Origin: Bacteroidota bacterium
GTDB taxonomy: Bacteria; Bacteroidota; Bacteroidia; Flavobacteriales; Weeksellaceae
Direction: 5' to 3'
DNA: 25,129 nt
Assembly: GCA_023419095.1 (NCBI GenBank)
Contig: JAEZYN010000039.1
Span: 1-25,129 of the forward strand
The notes under the pieces were generated by a model, which saw only the letters and a program-made list of their open reading frames with translations, searched no databases and had not been told where the DNA came from. This document shows, in pieces, positions 22,891-25,129 of the stretch. Made by a program: the position numbers and the translations under genes. Position 1 is the first letter of the stretch; each line of letters starts with the position of its first letter.

Positions 22891-24381
22891 ATGAAAATCT
22901 ACGGCAGAGACCAATTTACTATTTCTGATATATACAGTATTCTGGAAAATCCAGCTTATGCAAGACTGGACGATGCGGCACGCGCACAAATCCTAAAATC
23001 GCAAAACAATGTCCGTCAAATTGTGGAGTCCAACCGCACAGTGTACGGAATAAACACCGGATTTGGACCGCTCTGCGACGTGAAAATTTCGGAGGACGAA
23101 ACTGCGCAGCTTCAGCACAATCTGATTATTTCTCATGCCGTGGGCGTGGGAAAACCGATTGCTAAGGAGCTTTCAGCCATCATGATAATCGCCAAGGTAC
23201 ATGCGTTGTCGAAAGGATTTTCCGGCGTTTCGCTCGAAGTTATCGAGAGGCTGCTAGTGATGCTTGAAAAAGACATAATTCCGGTAGTTCCCGAGCAGGG
23301 TTCGGTAGGCGCATCGGGTGATTTGGCGCCTTTGGCTCATTTGGTTTTACCACTTTTAGGCCTCGGAAAAGTCTGGTGGAAAAACGAAATTTCGGATGCC
23401 AATGTTGTACTGGATGAAAATGGTCTGGAAAAACTGAAATTAGGCCCAAAAGAAGGCTTGGGATTAATCAACGGGACACAATTTATATTGGCGCACGCTG
23501 TTTCAGGCCTGAAAAAATTCGAATACCTGCTGGATTTGGCTGATCTGACGGCCGCGATGAGTTTGGAAGCATATCAGGGCTCAGCCAGTCCGTTTAAGAA
23601 AGAACTGCACGAAATCCGGCCTTTCAACGGCAGTCAGAAAGTGGCAGCAAGAATGCGGATGTTCCTGGAGAATTCCGAGAATATGGAGTCACACTCAGCG
23701 TGCAACCGGGTTCAGGATCCTTATTCAATGCGGTGCGTACCACAAGTACATGGTGCGAGCCGAAATGCCTATGAACATCTGAAAAATTTAACCGAAACAG
23801 AACTAAATTCAGTAACGGACAACCCTATAGTTTTAAGCAGCGAAGAATCGATCTCGGGAGGAAACTTTCATGGGCAGCTTCTTGCCTTGCCACTGGACTA
23901 TGCGACACTGGCTGCTGCCGAACTCGGAAATATCTCAGACAGAAGGAGCTACCTTTTACTGGAAGGAAAATTCGGTCTGCCCAGGCTTTTAACCGAAAGT
24001 TCGGGACTTAATTCTGGATTTATGATACCACAATATACTTCCGCAGCTTTGGTAACGGAAAATAAAACACTGTGTTTCCCGGCGTCGGCTGATTCTATCC
24101 CGACCAGTTTAGGGCAGGAAGACCATGTATCAATGGGAAGTATCTCGGGCAGAAAGTTCAACCAGGTTTTGGGAAATTTAGAAAATATATTGGCTGTAGA
24201 ACTGATGTTCGCGGCACAGGGACTTGAGTTTCGCCGTCCCGCAAAATGTTCTGATTATGTGGAAAACGCATTTGAACTGATCCGGACTAAAGTCCTAAAA
24301 CTGGAAGATGACCGGCTTATTGGTGAGGATATATTGGCGATAGCTGAGATTATCCGGCAGAGAAAGTTTATTGTAAATTAA
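22891..24381 (+). CDS. hutH: Histidine ammonia-lyase
   Basis: This enzyme removes ammonia from histidine to give urocanate. The 496-residue protein has the MIO-forming Ala141-Ser142-Gly143 in GSVGASGDLAPLAH, Tyr52 in VYGINTGFGP, SHAVGVG with His82, VQDPYSMRCVPQ, and QEDHVSMG near 410. The last two follow histidine-lyase practice; flavobacterial tyrosine ammonia-lyases, from memory, have a different residue in place of the Glu of QEDHVSMG. Histidine is therefore the most likely substrate, though related aromatic amino acid lyases cannot be fully excluded. The other hut genes (hutU, hutI, hutG) are not in the window. DUF2059 protein starts 6 nt after the stop, so the two are co-transcribed. Confidence 0.87.
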   Translation: MKIYGRDQFTISDIYSILENPAYARLDDAARAQILKSQNNVRQIVESNRTVYGINTGFGPLCDVKISEDETAQLQHNLIISHAVGVGKPIAKELSAIMIIAKVHALSKGFSGVSLEVIERLLVMLEKDIIPVVPEQGSVGASGDLAPLAHLVLPLLGLGKVWWKNEISDANVVLDENGLEKLKLGPKEGLGLINGTQFILAHAVSGLKKFEYLLDLADLTAAMSLEAYQGSASPFKKELHEIRPFNGSQKVAARMRMFLENSENMESHSACNRVQDPYSMRCVPQVHGASRNAYEHLKNLTETELNSVTDNPIVLSSEESISGGNFHGQLLALPLDYATLAAAELGNISDRRSYLLLEGKFGLPRLLTESSGLNSGFMIPQYTSAALVTENKTLCFPASADSIPTSLGQEDHVSMGSISGRKFNQVLGNLENILAVELMFAAQGLEFRRPAKCSDYVENAFELIRTKVLKLEDDRLIGEDILAIAEIIRQRKFIVN

Positions 24382-24387
24382 AATATT

Positions 24388-24858
24388 ATGAAAAAGAAAA
24401 TAATTTGCGGGATCTTCCTATCCATCGGAATTTTTTCCTTCGGACAGACCACAAAAGACAAGAAGATAGAAGATCTGATGGCGACGATGGGAACTATGGA
24501 AAGTATGAAGACAACGTTTGAATACATGATTAAATATTATCAGGATAATAATCCAGAAATATCGGTGGAATATTGGGAAAGGGCAAGAAAAATGGTTGAT
24601 TACCAAGATCTGATATATAAAATGGCACCGGTTTATAGTAAACATTTCACTGAGCAGGAAATCGATGACCTGCTGCATTTCTACCAATCCGATACAGGCA
24701 AGAAAATGATCGACAAAATGCCGGCAATTTTACAGGAAAGTATGGAAATCGGCCAAAGATGGGGTGCAGAAATGGCTAAAAAAATTGAAGAAAATATTCG
24801 GGCCGCTGCAAACAGTGAGCAATACACTCCGCCGCCGGCACCAATGCGGTCTAAGTAA
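24388..24858 (+). CDS. DUF2059 domain-containing secreted protein
   Basis: A 156-residue exported protein with a signal peptide (about 1-19, ending IFSFGQT). The mature part is mostly helical and matches the DUF2059 pattern: a central KHFTEQEIDDLLHFYQSDTGKKM segment (about 86-108), which is the most conserved part of that family, followed by an amphipathic helix and a Pro-rich tail TPPPAPMRSK. DUF2059 proteins are of unknown function, usually periplasmic. It starts 6 nt after hutH. A link to histidine use is suggested only by this adjacency. Confidence 0.85.
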   Translation: MKKKIICGIFLSIGIFSFGQTTKDKKIEDLMATMGTMESMKTTFEYMIKYYQDNNPEISVEYWERARKMVDYQDLIYKMAPVYSKHFTEQEIDDLLHFYQSDTGKKMIDKMPAILQESMEIGQRWGAEMAKKIEENIRAAANSEQYTPPPAPMRSK

Positions 24859-25004
24859 TAAATTTTCATATATGCAGAACTGCAAGATGCGGATTACTGC
24901 AAACAAAATTAATTTGAGAGTGTAATATATTCCAGCCAGCCATAAGAATATATTCTTCCTGACATCTGTATTCATGATGCGCATTAATTTATATTTAAAT
25001 ACAA

Positions 25005-25034
25005 AAACCTCAATCAAATAAATGATTGAGGTTT
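25005..25034 (-). terminator. Terminator of the rRNA operon
   Basis: A perfect 12-bp stem AAACCTCAATCA/TGATTGAGGTTT (25005-25016 with 25023-25034) with a 6-nt loop. On the - strand it is followed by a T-run (AAAAA at 25003-25007 on +). It lies 8 nt after the 5S 3' end. Confidence 0.88.
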
Positions 25035-25042
25035 AAAAAAAA

Positions 25043-25129
25043 CTGGCGGCGACCTACTCTCCTCTCGTCATGGGTGACGAGACAGTACGATCGGCGCAGC
25101 CGGCTAATTGTAGCTTGTATATCCAATTG
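25043..25129 (-). rRNA. rrf: 5S ribosomal RNA, 3' part, cut by the window edge
   Basis: Read on the - strand, 25043-25105 matches the 3' half of 5S rRNA: GGCTGCGCCGATCGTACTG, a variable helix with CTCGTC/GACGAG arms, then GGAGAGTAGGTCGCCGCC. It ends just before a terminator, as expected for the last gene of an rRNA operon. From 25106 to the edge the sequence does not show the near-universal CCGAAC...GAAGTTAAG segment, so the copy is either divergent or only a 3' fragment. The 5' end lies outside the window if the gene is complete. Confidence 0.65.

Noticed and set aside
24944..24957. AAGAATATATTCTT palindrome as terminator of the hutH operon
   Set aside because: It has no loop, is all but AT-only and lacks a T-tail; in AT-rich spacer a 14-bp palindrome is weak evidence.

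Overview
The window looks like a chromosomal segment of a Bacteroidota bacterium of class Flavobacteriia, most likely Chryseobacterium-like (Weeksellaceae). The grounds are the gene families (a PorV-type type IX secretion protein, an M13 lipoprotein peptidase, a Bacteroidetes-type homogentisate dioxygenase), AT-rich spacers, almost no Shine-Dalgarno sequences, and several good matches to the Bacteroidetes -7 promoter box TAnnTTTG. The species call is inference.

Layout. 1-530 is non-coding, GC-rich repeat DNA: a duplicated 70-bp block, a family of small ACTCC/GGAGT hairpins and an array of GTTACG words. 531-2864 (-) is pnp with its own terminator and promoter. 3063-9969 is a tyrosine/homogentisate catabolic region on the + strand: hmgA, a CoA-transferase, hppD, a small secreted protein, fahA and a flavin reductase, with one small membrane protein gene inserted on the - strand. 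10003-11764 (-) holds terC and an alpha/beta hydrolase. 11798-12286 is an outer-membrane-type protein followed by a GC-rich, strongly structured element. 12516-14606 (-) is an M13 lipoprotein peptidase, divergent from a YceI gene (14887-15396). 15485-17113 (-) is a methylcrotonyl-CoA-carboxylase-like beta subunit. 17465-20238 (+) is an apparent operon of an EamA transporter, a PorV-like protein and a secreted protein. 20245-22041 (-) is uvrC. 22244-22780 is an unknown secreted protein. 22891-24858 is hutH plus a DUF2059 protein. The right edge carries the 3' part of a 5S rRNA on the - strand with its terminator.

How the genes work together. HppD makes homogentisate from 4-hydroxyphenylpyruvate, HmgA opens the ring to maleylacetoacetate, and FahA splits fumarylacetoacetate into fumarate and acetoacetate. 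The isomerase step between HmgA and FahA is not encoded here. The CoA-transferase could connect the organic-acid products to CoA metabolism, but its substrate cannot be read from sequence. HutH (histidine to urocanate) and the MCC-like carboxylase (leucine pathway) add to an amino-acid-degrading profile, though neither has its usual partners nearby.

No phage, transposase, CRISPR array, toxin-antitoxin pair or defence cluster was seen. The most unusual material is non-coding: the repeat block at the left edge, the folded element at 12362-12473, an orphan terminator at 17351-17387, several clean inverted repeats at promoters, and the divergent 5S fragment.
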